Shown in pieces: positions 1-9,039 of a DNA stretch of 64,000 bases. The DNA comes from Kutzneria kofuensis (lineage in GTDB: Bacteria > Actinomycetota > Actinomycetes > Mycobacteriales > Pseudonocardiaceae): positions 4,776,038 through 4,840,037 of the forward strand of contig NZ_JACHIR010000001.1 in assembly GCF_014203355.1 (NCBI RefSeq), written 5' to 3'. Below the pieces are notes generated by a model that did not search any database, was not told the DNA's origin, and worked only from the letters and a program-made list of their open reading frames with translations. The translations under genes were made by a program, and so were the position numbers. Numbering within the stretch: the stretch's first letter is position 1; each line of letters opens with the position of its first letter.

Positions 1-81
1 CAGCGGACGAAGACCAACGCCCGCACCCGCAAGGGCCCGAAGAAGACGGTGGCCGGCAAGAAGAAGGCCGGTAAGAAGTAA
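1..81 (+). CDS. rpsM: 30S ribosomal protein S13, 3' end only
   Basis: The window opens inside this gene. The visible 26 codons end in TAA and encode a lysine-rich tail (RTKTNARTRKGPKKT, then Lys/Gly repeats), the usual actinobacterial S13 C-terminus that reaches towards the tRNA sites of the 30S head. It lies 29 bases before rpsK, the order found in actinobacterial alpha operons. Only the tail is visible, so the identification rests on the tail composition plus the rpsK-rpsD-rpoA-rplQ genes that follow. Confidence 0.9.
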   Translation, partial: QRTKTNARTRKGPKKTVAGKKKAGKK

Positions 82-110
82 CCCCCGCTAGCTAGGAGAT
101 CTCCGAAGAA

Positions 111-518
111 ATGCCACCCAAGACTCGCTCCGGCGCCGGGGTCAAGAAGATCCGGCGCAAGGAGAAGAAGAACGTCTCGCACGGGCACGCCCACATCAAG
201 AGCACGTTCAACAACACGATCGTCTCCATCACGGACCCGACCGGCGCCGTGATCGCGTGGGCCTCCGCCGGCCATGTCGGCTTCAAGGGCTCCCGCAAGT
301 CCACGCCGTTCGCCGCGCAGATGGCCGCCGAGAACGCCGCCCGCAAGGCGGCCGAGCACGGCATGCGCAAGGTCGACGTGTTCGTGAAGGGCCCCGGCTC
401 CGGCCGGGAGACCGCGATCCGTTCGCTGCAGGCGGCGGGCCTCGAGGTCGGAACCATCCAGGACGTGACCCCGCAGCCCCACAACGGCTGCCGCCCGCCC
501 AAGCGGCGCCGGGTCTGA
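111..518 (+). CDS. rpsK: 30S ribosomal protein S11
   Basis: 135 aa, full length for S11, which forms part of the 30S platform near the mRNA exit. Recognisable signatures are [15 protein letters not shown] near residue 30, a [14 protein letters not shown] segment, the VKGPGSGRE loop, and the C-terminal [18 protein letters not shown] end. An AGGAG sequence stands about 12 bases before the ATG. It is second in the visible rpsM-rpsK-rpsD-rpoA-rplQ operon and 23 bases separate it from rpsD. Confidence 0.98.
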   Translation: MPPKTRSGAGVKKIRRKEKKNVSHGHAHIKSTFNNTIVSITDPTGAVIAWASAGHVGFKGSRKSTPFAAQMAAENAARKAAEHGMRKVDVFVKGPGSGRETAIRSLQAAGLEVGTIQDVTPQPHNGCRPPKRRRV

Positions 519-541
519 GGCACGGGGAGGAGTAAGCACAG

Positions 542-1147
542 ATGGCTCGTTACACCGGCCCCGCGACGCGCATCTCGCGTCGCCTCAAGGTCGACCTCGT
601 CGGCGGCGACCAGGCTTTTGAGCGCCGTCCGTACCCGCCCGGCCAGCACGGCCGCGGCCGCATCAAGGAGTCCGAGTACCTCCTGCAGATGCAGGAGAAG
701 CAGAAGGCTCGCTACACCTACGGCGTGCTGGAGCGTCAGTTCCGCCGCTACTACGAGGAAGCGGTTCGCAAGTCCGGCAAGACCGGTGAGAACCTGCTGC
801 AGATCCTCGAGTCGCGGCTGGACAACGTCATCTACCGCGCCGGCCTGGCCCGCACCCGCCGCCAGGCTCGCCAGCTGGTCAGCCACGGTCACTTCATCGT
901 GAACGGCCACAAGGTGAACATCCCCAGCTACCGGGTGTCCAAGTGGGACATCATCGACGTGAAGCCGAAGTCGCTGCCGACGCTGCCTTTCGAGGTCGCC
1001 AAGGCCACCTTCGGTGAGCGCCCGGTCCCGGCTTGGCTCCAGGTGGTTCCGTCCAACCTGCGTGTTCTCGTGCACCAGCTCCCGGAGCGGGCGCAGATCG
1101 ACACGCCGGTCTCGGAGCAGCTGATCGTCGAGCTGTACTCGAAGTGA
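542..1147 (+). CDS. rpsD: 30S ribosomal protein S4
   Basis: 201 aa. S4 initiates 30S assembly by binding 16S rRNA. The N-terminal part (MARYTGPATRISRR) is of the cysteine-free type; an S4 RNA-binding domain follows (SRLDNVIYRAGLARTRRQAR, then VSHGHFIVNGHKVNIPSY). The length fits the actinobacterial family. The start has GGGGAGGAG upstream (about 523-532). A GC-rich stem-loop lies between this gene and rpoA. Confidence 0.98.
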   Translation: MARYTGPATRISRRLKVDLVGGDQAFERRPYPPGQHGRGRIKESEYLLQMQEKQKARYTYGVLERQFRRYYEEAVRKSGKTGENLLQILESRLDNVIYRAGLARTRRQARQLVSHGHFIVNGHKVNIPSYRVSKWDIIDVKPKSLPTLPFEVAKATFGERPVPAWLQVVPSNLRVLVHQLPERAQIDTPVSEQLIVELYSK

Positions 1148-1153
1148 TCCCCT

Positions 1154-1185
1154 CCGGCGCGGCCGCCCTCGGGCGGTCGCGCCGG
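1154..1185 (+). terminator. Stem-loop between rpsD and rpoA
   Basis: Two 14-base arms (1154-1167 and 1172-1185) pair completely if one G.U pair is allowed, with a 4-base CTCG loop. No T-run follows, and rpoA continues on the same strand 48 bases later, so it may act as an attenuator, a processing site or an RNA-stability element rather than a full terminator. Confidence 0.4.
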
Positions 1186-1233
1186 GACTCGGTCGACGTC
1201 AAATAGCGGGCGTCGTACGAAAGAAGGTAAGCA

Positions 1234-2289
1234 GTGCTCATCTCTCAGCGACCCACGCTCGCCGAGGAGCCCATCAACGACACCCGGTCCCGGTTCGTCA
1301 TCGAGCCGCTGGAGCCCGGGTTCGGCTACACGTTGGGCAACTCGATCCGGCGCACGCTGCTGTCGTCCATCCCGGGCGCGGCCGTGACCAGCATCCGGAT
1401 CGACGGCGTGCTGCACGAGTTCACCACGGTTCCCGGGGTGAAGGAGGATGTCACCGACATCATCCTGAACCTCAAGGAGCTGGTCGTGTCCTCCGAGGAG
1501 GACGAGCCGGTGACCATGTACCTGCGCAAGCAGGGCCCCGGCGCGGTGACCGCGGGCGACATCGTGCCGCCGGCCGGTGTCACCGTGCACAACCCCGACC
1601 TGCACATCGCCACCCTCAACGCCAAGGGCAAGTTGGAGATCGAGCTCGTCGTCGAGCGCGGTCGCGGCTACGTCCCGGCGGTGCAGAACAAGCAGGCCGG
1701 CGCCGAGATCGGCCGGATCCCGGTCGACTCGATCTACTCGCCGGTGCTGAAGGTGACGTACAAGGTCGAGGCCACTCGTGTCGAGCAGCGCACCGACTTC
1801 GACAAGCTGATCCTGGACGTGGAGACCAAGCCGTCGATCACGCCCCGGGACGCCGTCGCGTCCGCGGGCAAGACGCTGGTCGAGCTCTTCGGGCTGGCCC
1901 GTGAGCTCAATGTCGACGCTGAGGGCATCGAGATCGGCCCGTCGCCGGCCGAGGCGGACACCATCGCCGCGTTCGCGATGCCGATCGAGGACCTGGACCT
2001 CACCGTCCGGTCCTACAACTGCCTCAAGCGTGAGGGCATCCACACCGTCGGGGAGCTGGTCTCGCGCAGCGAGGCCGACCTGCTCGACATCCGCAACTTC
2101 GGCGCCAAGTCGATCGACGAGGTCAAGCTCAAGCTCGTCGGCCTCGGCCTCGCGCTGAAGGACAGCCCGCCCGGGTTCGACCCGTCGGTCGCCGCGACCG
2201 ACTTCCCGGCCGACGCGGGCTGGTCCGACGCGGGCGTGGACAGCCACCACGACGACGGCCAGGACTACGCAGAGACTGAGCAGCTCTGA
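1234..2289 (+). CDS. rpoA: DNA-directed RNA polymerase subunit alpha
   Basis: 351 aa. The N-terminal assembly domain begins [12 protein letters not shown] and contains [20 protein letters not shown], the alpha dimerisation region. The C-terminal domain (from about residue 245) has [15 protein letters not shown] and [12 protein letters not shown], which bind UP elements and activators. The GTG start follows GAAAGAAGG. The acidic tail after residue 320 is variable in this family. It is in the usual operon place between rpsD and rplQ. Confidence 0.98.
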   Translation: MLISQRPTLAEEPINDTRSRFVIEPLEPGFGYTLGNSIRRTLLSSIPGAAVTSIRIDGVLHEFTTVPGVKEDVTDIILNLKELVVSSEEDEPVTMYLRKQGPGAVTAGDIVPPAGVTVHNPDLHIATLNAKGKLEIELVVERGRGYVPAVQNKQAGAEIGRIPVDSIYSPVLKVTYKVEATRVEQRTDFDKLILDVETKPSITPRDAVASAGKTLVELFGLARELNVDAEGIEIGPSPAEADTIAAFAMPIEDLDLTVRSYNCLKREGIHTVGELVSRSEADLLDIRNFGAKSIDEVKLKLVGLGLALKDSPPGFDPSVAATDFPADAGWSDAGVDSHHDDGQDYAETEQL

Positions 2290-2321
2290 CCCAGCTGTTC
2301 TAGACCACAGGAGCAACGGAA

Positions 2322-2864
2322 ATGCCGACCCCCACCAAGGGCGCCCGGCTTGGCGGGTCTCCGGCCCACGAGCGGCTGCTGCTGGCCAACCTGGCCACCG
2401 CGCTGTTCACCCACGGGCGGATCAAGACCACCGAGGCCAAGGCGCGCAAGCTGCGTCCGCTCGCGGAGCGGCTGATCAGCAAGGCCAAGCGCGGCGACCT
2501 GCACAACCGTCGTGAGGTCCTCAAGACCATCCGCGACAAGGACGTGCTGCACAAGCTGTTCGCCGAGATCGGCCCGCACTTCGCCGACCGCAACGGTGGC
2601 TACACCCGCATCGTGAAGACCATGCCCCGCAAGGGCGACAACGCCCCGATGGCCGTGATCGAGCTGATCGCGGACAAGCTGGTCACCACCGAGGCCGAGA
2701 AGGCCCGCGGCACCAAGTTCGCCAAGGACGAGGCCGCTGCCGCCCCGGCCGCCGAGGTCGTCGAGACCCCGGCCGCCGAGGAGGCCGCTGACGAGGCCAC
2801 CGAGACCGAGGCTGTCGCCGAGGCCGAGGAGACCACCGAGGCTGAGGACAAGAAGTCCGAGTGA
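2322..2864 (+). CDS. rplQ: 50S ribosomal protein L17 with long acidic C-terminal tail
   Basis: 180 aa. Residues 1-118 are a normal L17 ([55 protein letters not shown]). The remaining roughly 60 residues are an Ala/Glu/Thr-rich low-complexity tail. L17 lies near the peptide exit tunnel; acidic L17 extensions of this kind are common in actinobacteria, and their role is not established. It overlaps truA by 4 bases (GTGA). Confidence 0.97.
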   Translation: MPTPTKGARLGGSPAHERLLLANLATALFTHGRIKTTEAKARKLRPLAERLISKAKRGDLHNRREVLKTIRDKDVLHKLFAEIGPHFADRNGGYTRIVKTMPRKGDNAPMAVIELIADKLVTTEAEKARGTKFAKDEAAAAPAAEVVETPAAEEAADEATETEAVAEAEETTEAEDKKSE

Positions 2865-3712
2865 CGTCTGTCCACGACGAGCCCGCCACCCCCGCCGGGG
2901 ATGGCGGGCTCGTCCGCGTTCGGCTGGACCTCGGTTACGACGGCACCGAGTTCTCCGGCTGGGCCCGCCAGCCCGCCCGGCGCACGGTGTGCGGTGTGCT
3001 GGAGGACGCGCTGTCCCAGGTGTTCCGCCGGCCGCTGACGCTGACCGTGGCCGGTCGCACCGACGCCGGCGTGCACGCCAGCGGGCAGGTGGCGCACGTC
3101 GACCTGCCCGTCGAGTCCGACGTGGACGGCCTGGCCAAGCGGCTGTCCCGCATCCTGCCCGCCGACGTGCGGGTGTTCCGGGCGACCCGGGTGCCCGACG
3201 AGTTCGACGCCCGGTTCTCCGCGCTGCGCCGGCACTACGCGTACCGCGTGGCCGACGCCCCCTTCGGCGCCGACCCGCTGCGCCGGCTGGACACGATCTC
3301 CTGGCCGCGGCCGTTGTCGCTGGCGGCCATGTCCGAGGCGTCCCGGCTGCTGCTCGGCGAGCACGACTTCGTCGCCTTCTGCAAGCGGCGCGAGGGTGCC
3401 ACCACCATCCGCGAGCTCCAGCGGCTGGAGTGGAGCCGCGGCGACGACGACGTGCTCACCGCCGCCGTCTCCGCCGACGCCTTCTGCCACTCCATGGTCC
3501 GCAGCCTGGTCGGGGCCCTGCTCGCCGTCGGCGAGGGCCGCGAGCCCGTCGACTGGCCGGCCTCGCTGCTGCGCTCGACCGAACGCTCCAGCTCCGTCAC
3601 CGTCGCCCCGCCGCACGGCCTGACCCTGGTCCGCGTCGACTACCCCGCGGACCAGGACCTGGCCGCCCGCGCCGCGATCACCCGCAACGTCCGGGTCAGC
3701 AGCGCTAGCTGA
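2861..3712 (+). CDS. truA: tRNA pseudouridine(38-40) synthase TruA
   Basis: 283 aa. Converts U38, U39 and U40 of tRNA anticodon arms to pseudouridine. The catalytic aspartate is D68 in GRTDAGVHA; the opening motif [11 protein letters not shown] and the later [12 protein letters not shown] and HDFVAFC segments are typical of the family. The GTG start overlaps the rplQ stop, so translation is probably coupled. It ends 8 bases inside the convergent BNR-repeat gene. Confidence 0.97.
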   Translation: MTSVHDEPATPAGDGGLVRVRLDLGYDGTEFSGWARQPARRTVCGVLEDALSQVFRRPLTLTVAGRTDAGVHASGQVAHVDLPVESDVDGLAKRLSRILPADVRVFRATRVPDEFDARFSALRRHYAYRVADAPFGADPLRRLDTISWPRPLSLAAMSEASRLLLGEHDFVAFCKRREGATTIRELQRLEWSRGDDDVLTAAVSADAFCHSMVRSLVGALLAVGEGREPVDWPASLLRSTERSSSVTVAPPHGLTLVRVDYPADQDLAARAAITRNVRVSSAS

Positions 3713-4793
3713 ACGTGATCGGCTGCCAGGTGTGGCCGGAGTCGGTCGTCCGGTAGAGGACGGAGCCGTTGAACGCGTCGGGCGAGCCGGTGACGACGGT
3801 GCCGAAGGCGTAGTCGACGAACCGCAGGTCGGCCAGGCCGAAGCGGTCCTCGTCGAGCTGGGTGGTCTGCCAGGTGTTGCCGCCGTCGGTGGTGCTGTAC
3901 AGCAGCTCCAGGCCGCCACCGGTGGCGGCGATGGTGGCGTTCTGGGCGGAGCCGGCGGCGAAGCCCTGGATGATGCCGGCGAGCGGGGCCTCGGCGTCGG
4001 AGGGCAGGAACCGGACGCCGAGGGCGGCTGCGGTGACCAGCTGCTTGTGCATGTGGCCCGGGGAGGGATCGGCGGGGTCGCCGAGGCAGAGGGCGACCAC
4101 CTTGCCCTCGCGAACGCCGTCCAGCGCGGTCTGCTTGGACACGTCGCAGGGCAGCGGCGACGGCGTGAAGTGCATGGCGTCGGTGGAGGTCCAGTACTTG
4201 CTGCTGGCGTGGTCGGCGCCGACCGAGACCTGGACGCCGCCGCCGACGGCCAGGTCCCCGTACGTGATGCCGCCGTCGATGGACATGCCCGGCACGGCGG
4301 TCAGGGTCCGCGCGCCGACCTTGCCGGTGTAGAGCTGCGTGGTGTTGTGGTCGGGCTGGCTGAGGGTGCTGGCCAGCGCCAGTACCTGCCCGTCGGCGAT
4401 GGTGATCTTGTCGAGGTAGCTGGGGCTCGGCAGCCCGGCCAGCGCCACCGCGAACCAGTGCCGGCCGCCGTCGGTGGTGGCCTGGATGTGCTCGCCGTCG
4501 GAGACGAAGGCGTGCTTGCCGTCCGGCACGGTCAGCGAGACGTGGTTGTGGTTGTCCGGCAGCGAGATCGGCGGGACCGTCAGCCGGGACCACCGAGCGC
4601 CGCCGTCGGTGGTCTCCAGCAGGTACCCGGTGGATCCGGCGTAGCCGAGCACGTAGCCGTGCCGCGGGGTGAGCCAGCTGCTCGACGCCGGTGCGAAGCC
4701 GGCGGGCACCGTGGCGGCCACGGCGGTTGCGGGCACGGCGAGCAGGGCGGTCGCCGCCGCGACCGCCAGGGCCGCACATCGTGTGAACGTCAT
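3705..4793 (-). CDS. Secreted BNR/Asp-box beta-propeller protein
   Basis: 362 aa. A cleavable signal peptide ([20 protein letters not shown]...ATAVAA) precedes a protein with repeated Asp-box motifs: [33 protein letters not shown] and [11 protein letters not shown]. Asp-boxes turn between strands of sialidase-type or Ycf48-like propellers. No sialidase catalytic set (Arg triad, FRIP) is obvious, so a binding or structural role is more likely than glycosidase activity. It is the last gene of a minus-strand run that includes eccE, 60 bases after the 244-aa T7SS-associated gene, so a link to the secretion locus is possible but unproven. Confidence 0.75.
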   Translation of the reverse strand: MTFTRCAALAVAAATALLAVPATAVAATVPAGFAPASSSWLTPRHGYVLGYAGSTGYLLETTDGGARWSRLTVPPISLPDNHNHVSLTVPDGKHAFVSDGEHIQATTDGGRHWFAVALAGLPSPSYLDKITIADGQVLALASTLSQPDHNTTQLYTGKVGARTLTAVPGMSIDGGITYGDLAVGGGVQVSVGADHASSKYWTSTDAMHFTPSPLPCDVSKQTALDGVREGKVVALCLGDPADPSPGHMHKQLVTAAALGVRFLPSDAEAPLAGIIQGFAAGSAQNATIAATGGGLELLYSTTDGGNTWQTTQLDEDRFGLADLRFVDYAFGTVVTGSPDAFNGSVLYRTTDSGHTWQPITFS

Positions 4794-4853
4794 GATGCGG
4801 TGACGGCCGGTGACACGATCGGGTTGCGTCGGTTCCCGGCCAGAAGCCCTGGA

Positions 4854-5588
4854 TCAGTCGCCGCGGCGCACCGGGCCGAGGATCTGCTTCTCGCCCTCGC
4901 TGGTGACCAGCCGGATCGGCACCCACAGGTCGCGGCCCAGCGCCAGCACGTGGTCGTCGCGCAGCTGGGACAGCTCGGTGACCCGTGCCGGGTTGAGCCG
5001 CCAGATCCGGGCGGCCAGCTGCGCCTGGGCGGCCTGCAGCCGCTGGATCAGCACCAGGTCGGCGTTCATGGCGAGCGACCCGGCCTGCGGGTGCAGGTAG
5101 GGCAGCACGTACATGGTGGTCTGCCACGGCGTGCGCGGCGGCAGCAGCTCGACCGGGGTGGCGCCGCCGTCGTGCACGACGAGCAGCGGGTTCTCCTCGG
5201 AGCTGTCGGGCAGCTCGATCGGCGACAGCCGGCGGATCGACACCACCGGCAGCGGCCGCTCGCCTCCGCCGGTGGTGGTGGCCTGGGCCAGCGCCTGCCA
5301 CGCCTGCGGCCGGCCGGTCGCGATGATCACCCACGCGCCCGCGGCCAGCGCCCGCAGCGCGAGCTGGCGGGCCAGGTACAGGCCGCCGAGCGCGACCACG
5401 CGGGTCGGCATCGGGCGCAGCAGGGAGACGCTGGCCGGCTCGTTGGCGGGGTCGCTGCCGATCAGCGTGCCGCCGCGCTCGGCCGACGGGCTGACGGCGT
5501 CGAGCAGCTCGGGCGACACCAGGTACTCGGGGGCGAGCCCGCCGACCTTGCCCATGGTGTCGCGGGACCGGGTCTGACTCGTGCTCAT
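4854..5588 (-). CDS. Conserved protein of unknown function downstream of eccE
   Basis: 244 aa, not assigned to a known family. The ATG at 5588 is preferred over the one at 5594 because GGAGG stands at proper spacing only for the former, and it overlaps the eccE stop by 4 bases (ATGA), which implies co-translation. It has no clear membrane segment or signal peptide. A region around residues 60-100 (TRVVALGGLYLARQLALRAL, then GAWVIIATGRPQAWQAL) reads like an alternating helix/strand fold, and an acidic patch (PDSSEENPLLVVHDGG) follows. Position suggests a cytosolic accessory of the T7SS. Confidence 0.7.
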   Translation of the reverse strand: MSTSQTRSRDTMGKVGGLAPEYLVSPELLDAVSPSAERGGTLIGSDPANEPASVSLLRPMPTRVVALGGLYLARQLALRALAAGAWVIIATGRPQAWQALAQATTTGGGERPLPVVSIRRLSPIELPDSSEENPLLVVHDGGATPVELLPPRTPWQTTMYVLPYLHPQAGSLAMNADLVLIQRLQAAQAQLAARIWRLNPARVTELSQLRDDHVLALGRDLWVPIRLVTSEGEKQILGPVRRGD

Positions 5589-6901
5589 GCCCATCCTCCG
5601 AACGGCAGCGTCGCGGCCAGCGCGGCGGTCTGCAGGCCGCGCAGCGGGGTCACGTCGAACCCGAGCTGGTCGGACATCTTCTCCAGCCGGTCCTCGGCCC
5701 GGGACAGCTCGGACGGGGTGCGGGCGCTGAGCCGCACCAGCCCGCGCAGCCCGACCTGGCCGTCCTGGCCGCCGGGCGAGATGGCCAGCGCGACGGTGGA
5801 GGACAGCGCGCGGATGCTGGTGAACGCGTTCAGCCCGGCGGCGACGCCGCCGCTGGGCCATCCCGTGATCGAGTAGCTGGAGTGGCCGACGCCGGCGGCG
5901 GTGACGCCACCCCACTTCTCGGCCAGCCCGACCCGGCCCTCGGCATTGAGTGCGCCGGACAGCTCGCCGATGGCGATGCCGGTGGCCAGCAACTCGTCGG
6001 CGTCGAGCGGACGGGTCGGCACGCCGCGGCCCTCGAGGGCGCTGCGCACCCGGGACAGCGCGCCGATCAGCGCCCGGTGCGCGCCGACCACGCCGCCGCC
6101 GCGTTCACGGATGGCGGCGCCGCAGCGCCGCGGGTCCAGCCGGACGGCCACCAGGGTGGTGCGCCGCGCGGAGGCCGGCAGCGCGCCGAGCACCTCCATG
6201 TACGAGGAGAGGGCGGGCGAGTTGGGCGGCAGGACGGCGCTGCCGGGGTAGCAGTGCCACAGCACCCGGATCGAGTCCAGCACGACGCCGCGGTCCTCCA
6301 GGCACGGGGCGAGCGCCCCGAGCGGCAGGTTCGGCGCCTTGCCGATGGGCGAGACGAGCAGCGGCTCCAGCTCCACGCGCAGGACGGCGGTCCAGACGCC
6401 GTCCTGCCACGCCATGCCGACGGGCGCGCGCTCGTGGTCGACGGCGTGGGCGACGACGAGGTCCGGCACCGCCAGCCGGAGCAGCGCGACCCGGGCGTCC
6501 TCGGCGCCGATGACCTTCGTCTCACCGTCCTCGTCGACGGGGGCGGCTGCCGACTCGGCGGGAGAAGTGACGCGGCTGTGCGAGCGGAACAGGTAACGCA
6601 CGGTGAGCCCGACCCACTGGGTGAACCAACGGCCGTTCCACCGGATGAAGGTCAGGATGAGCGCGAGCCCCGCGATGCCGCCGGCGACCGGCAGCAGGGA
6701 GGTGTTCACCGCGAGCAGCCCGAGGCCGATCGCCACGCCGACCTCGAGCACGACGAGGTTGGCCACCGGCAGGCCGCCGATGCTCGCGCCCGCCTTGCGC
6801 CGGCGTGCCGGCGGCACGCGTCGCGGCGGCGGGGCTGCCTGCGCTTGCGGCGGGGGCGCGCCCTTGCTGGGCGGGCCCGGGCGTTGCGTGGTCACGGACA
6901 T
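5585..6901 (-). CDS. eccE: Type VII secretion protein EccE
   Basis: 438 aa. EccE is the peripheral membrane-complex subunit of ESX systems; Mycobacterium ESX-4 lacks it. After a proline-rich basic N-terminus, two hydrophobic helices lie at about residues 40-85 (VVLEVGVAIGLGLLAVN and VAGGIAGLALILTFI), followed by a soluble domain. The ATG at 6901 (MSVTTQRPG) is preferred to upstream in-frame starts because the extra N-terminal residues lack homologous character. It is divergent from eccB across 136 bases; a CTATCCT sequence near 6991 could be the eccB -10 box. Confidence 0.85.
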   Translation of the reverse strand: MSVTTQRPGPPSKGAPPPQAQAAPPPRRVPPARRRKAGASIGGLPVANLVVLEVGVAIGLGLLAVNTSLLPVAGGIAGLALILTFIRWNGRWFTQWVGLTVRYLFRSHSRVTSPAESAAAPVDEDGETKVIGAEDARVALLRLAVPDLVVAHAVDHERAPVGMAWQDGVWTAVLRVELEPLLVSPIGKAPNLPLGALAPCLEDRGVVLDSIRVLWHCYPGSAVLPPNSPALSSYMEVLGALPASARRTTLVAVRLDPRRCGAAIRERGGGVVGAHRALIGALSRVRSALEGRGVPTRPLDADELLATGIAIGELSGALNAEGRVGLAEKWGGVTAAGVGHSSYSITGWPSGGVAAGLNAFTSIRALSSTVALAISPGGQDGQVGLRGLVRLSARTPSELSRAEDRLEKMSDQLGFDVTPLRGLQTAALAATLPFGGWA

Positions 6902-7037
6902 CCGCTCGATCTTCCCCTCGGTGTGCGCTGCGATATCGGGTGGTGGCCGATCGGGTCGTCCCGAAGCACACCCGGCCGGCACTGCCTCCCGCTATCCTGC
7001 GAAACCGTACCGCGAACGGGAGAGCTGCGAGCCGCGA

Positions 7038-8672
7038 ATGCCTTCGACACCTACGAGCAAGTCCCAGGTCCAGGCGTACCGATTCATGCTGAGGCGGATG
7101 GAGTCCGCCTTGGTGCGCAAGGACTCGGTCATGCTGCACGACCCGATGGGGTCGCACATGCGCTCGGCGGTGGTGGGCGTGCTGCTCGCCATGGTCGCCG
7201 CCATCGGCTTTGTCCTGTTCGCCGTGCTCAGCCCGGCGGGCTCGGTGCCCGAGTCCAACGGCGTGGTGATCGGCAAGCAGTCGGGCGCCGTGTACGCGCT
7301 GATCACCGACAGCAACAACAACAAGCGGCTGGTGCCCACGTTCAATGTGACGTCGGCTCGGTTGATCCTGTTGGCCAACAACAGCGGCGGCGGGGCGCAG
7401 GGCGCCAGCTCGCCGGCGGCGGCCACGCCCGCGGTGGTCGACGACGAGGTGCTCAACGGCCTTCCCCGCGACAAGAAGCAGGGCATCGTGGACGGTCCGC
7501 AGCTGCTTCCCGTTGGGCCGCAACGGATCGGCAACTTCTGGGACGTGTGCGACACGCTGCCGGACAACGCCGACAAGAGCTCGACGCCGACCACGTCGGT
7601 GATCGGTGGTGTCGACGGGATCGGCTCGGAGATCAGCCTGTCGCAGCCGCTGCTGGTCACGCCGGACCGCGGCAACTCGTACTACCTGATCTACCGCAAG
7701 TCCTCGTTCAGCACGAGCCTCGGCCTGAAGAACACGCGCGTGGTCAAGTCCGAAGTGGACCTGGACAAGGACAAGGCCATCGCCAACACCTACCGGTTGC
7801 AGCAGCAGTACGCGCGGCCGATCAGCTCGGCCGTGCTGAACGCCATCCCGGGCACGGTGGCGCTGAGCCTGCCGGGCATCCCCGGCCGCGGCGAGCAGCC
7901 GACCAGCTACCAGGCGCCGGACAACGCGAAGATCGGCGACGTGCTGCACACCGTCGAGGTCGACAACTCCGACCACTACTACGTGCTGGTGGCCGAGGGC
8001 CGGCACGAGGTCTCCCCGATTGCGGCCGAGGCCATCTACGAGAACGGTGGCACCAAGCCGCACAACGTGGAGCCGGGCGACGTGAAGGCGATCCCGCGCG
8101 TCGGCACGGCGTGGGCGCTGGACGAGTTCCCGGTGGAGAAGGTCAACCCGGTCGACATCAACGAGTACCCGGCGGTGTGCGCGGCCTGGAGCTACCCGAA
8201 CAACAGCCCGCTGCTGACCGTGCGCATTCTCGAGGCCCACAAGCCGCTGCTGCCCAACAACGCCAAGCCGATCAAGCTGGGCACGCCGAGCACCGACGGC
8301 ACCAAGATCTCCGAGTTCTACCTGCCCACCGGGCAGGCCGCCGTGGTCCGGGACAGCACGTCTACTTCGGACGAACGCACCGGGCCGGTGTACGTGATCT
8401 CCGATCTCGGCGTGAAGTACGGCTTCGCGTCGTCGATCACCGGCATGACCCCGGACCAGGTCGCGGCCGGCGTCGGGCTCGGCGACCCGGCGACCTACCC
8501 GCCGGCGCCGGACGCGATCGTGCGGCTGCTGCCGCAGGGCACCGCGCTCGACCCGGGGGCCGCGCTGCGTACGTACGACACGATGCAGCCGCCGGCCACC
8601 GCCGGCAGCTACCCGACCGCGGCGCCGAGCAACCAGCAGGGTGCGCCGCCGGCGGGCGGGGCGGGGAACTGA
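7038..8672 (+). CDS. eccB: Type VII secretion protein EccB
   Basis: 544 aa. EccB is the periplasmic/cell-wall core subunit of the ESX membrane complex. The N-terminus has the family signature SKSQVQAYRFMLRRMESALV and HDPMGSHMR, then a single membrane helix (about residues 42-64, AVVGVLLAMVAAIGFVLFAV) and a large extracytoplasmic repeat domain; the proline/glycine-rich tail ends PPAGGAGN. The ATG at 7038 fits the start of the conserved region. The EspC-like gene begins 53 bases downstream, so these are probably co-transcribed. Confidence 0.95.
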   Translation: MPSTPTSKSQVQAYRFMLRRMESALVRKDSVMLHDPMGSHMRSAVVGVLLAMVAAIGFVLFAVLSPAGSVPESNGVVIGKQSGAVYALITDSNNNKRLVPTFNVTSARLILLANNSGGGAQGASSPAAATPAVVDDEVLNGLPRDKKQGIVDGPQLLPVGPQRIGNFWDVCDTLPDNADKSSTPTTSVIGGVDGIGSEISLSQPLLVTPDRGNSYYLIYRKSSFSTSLGLKNTRVVKSEVDLDKDKAIANTYRLQQQYARPISSAVLNAIPGTVALSLPGIPGRGEQPTSYQAPDNAKIGDVLHTVEVDNSDHYYVLVAEGRHEVSPIAAEAIYENGGTKPHNVEPGDVKAIPRVGTAWALDEFPVEKVNPVDINEYPAVCAAWSYPNNSPLLTVRILEAHKPLLPNNAKPIKLGTPSTDGTKISEFYLPTGQAAVVRDSTSTSDERTGPVYVISDLGVKYGFASSITGMTPDQVAAGVGLGDPATYPPAPDAIVRLLPQGTALDPGAALRTYDTMQPPATAGSYPTAAPSNQQGAPPAGGAGN

Positions 8673-8724
8673 ACGCGGCCCGGGCGCGTCGAAGGGACCG
8701 GATCAGTCGGCGAGAGGGGATGAC

Positions 8725-9039
8725 GTGAGCGGCGTGCGGATCGATCCGGACTGGATCGCGAGCTATGCCAAGACGGTCTCCCGGTCGTCGGAGGAGCTGG
8801 GGTCGGCGCGGGACGCGCTCAAGGGCGCGCCGCTGCCGGCCGACGCCTTCGGCCAGCTCGGCCGCAACACCGGTGCCGACACCGCGTACGCGCAGGCCGC
8901 GCGGACGTTGTCCGACCAGCTGTCCCGGGCCGTGGACGCGCTCACCGCGGCGGCCGAGGGGCTGGCCAAGACCGCCGACCACTACGGCTCGCACGACCAG
9001 GACGTCGCGGCCCTGCTGAAGAAGGCGGGTGGCAAGTGA
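8725..9039 (+). CDS. EspC-family small T7SS substrate/partner
   Basis: 104 aa, GTG start after AGAGGGGA. It is almost wholly helical. The pattern (VRIDPDWIASYAKTV, then PADAFGQLG, then a long helix and a YGSHD motif near the end) fits the EspC-like family of small secreted ESX proteins. Y-G-S-H-D matches the YxxxD/E export signal. It overlaps the following WXG100 gene by 4 bases (GTGA), so the two are likely made as partners. It resembles in size and position the 105-aa gene at 23149. Confidence 0.8.
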   Translation: MSGVRIDPDWIASYAKTVSRSSEELGSARDALKGAPLPADAFGQLGRNTGADTAYAQAARTLSDQLSRAVDALTAAAEGLAKTADHYGSHDQDVAALLKKAGGK

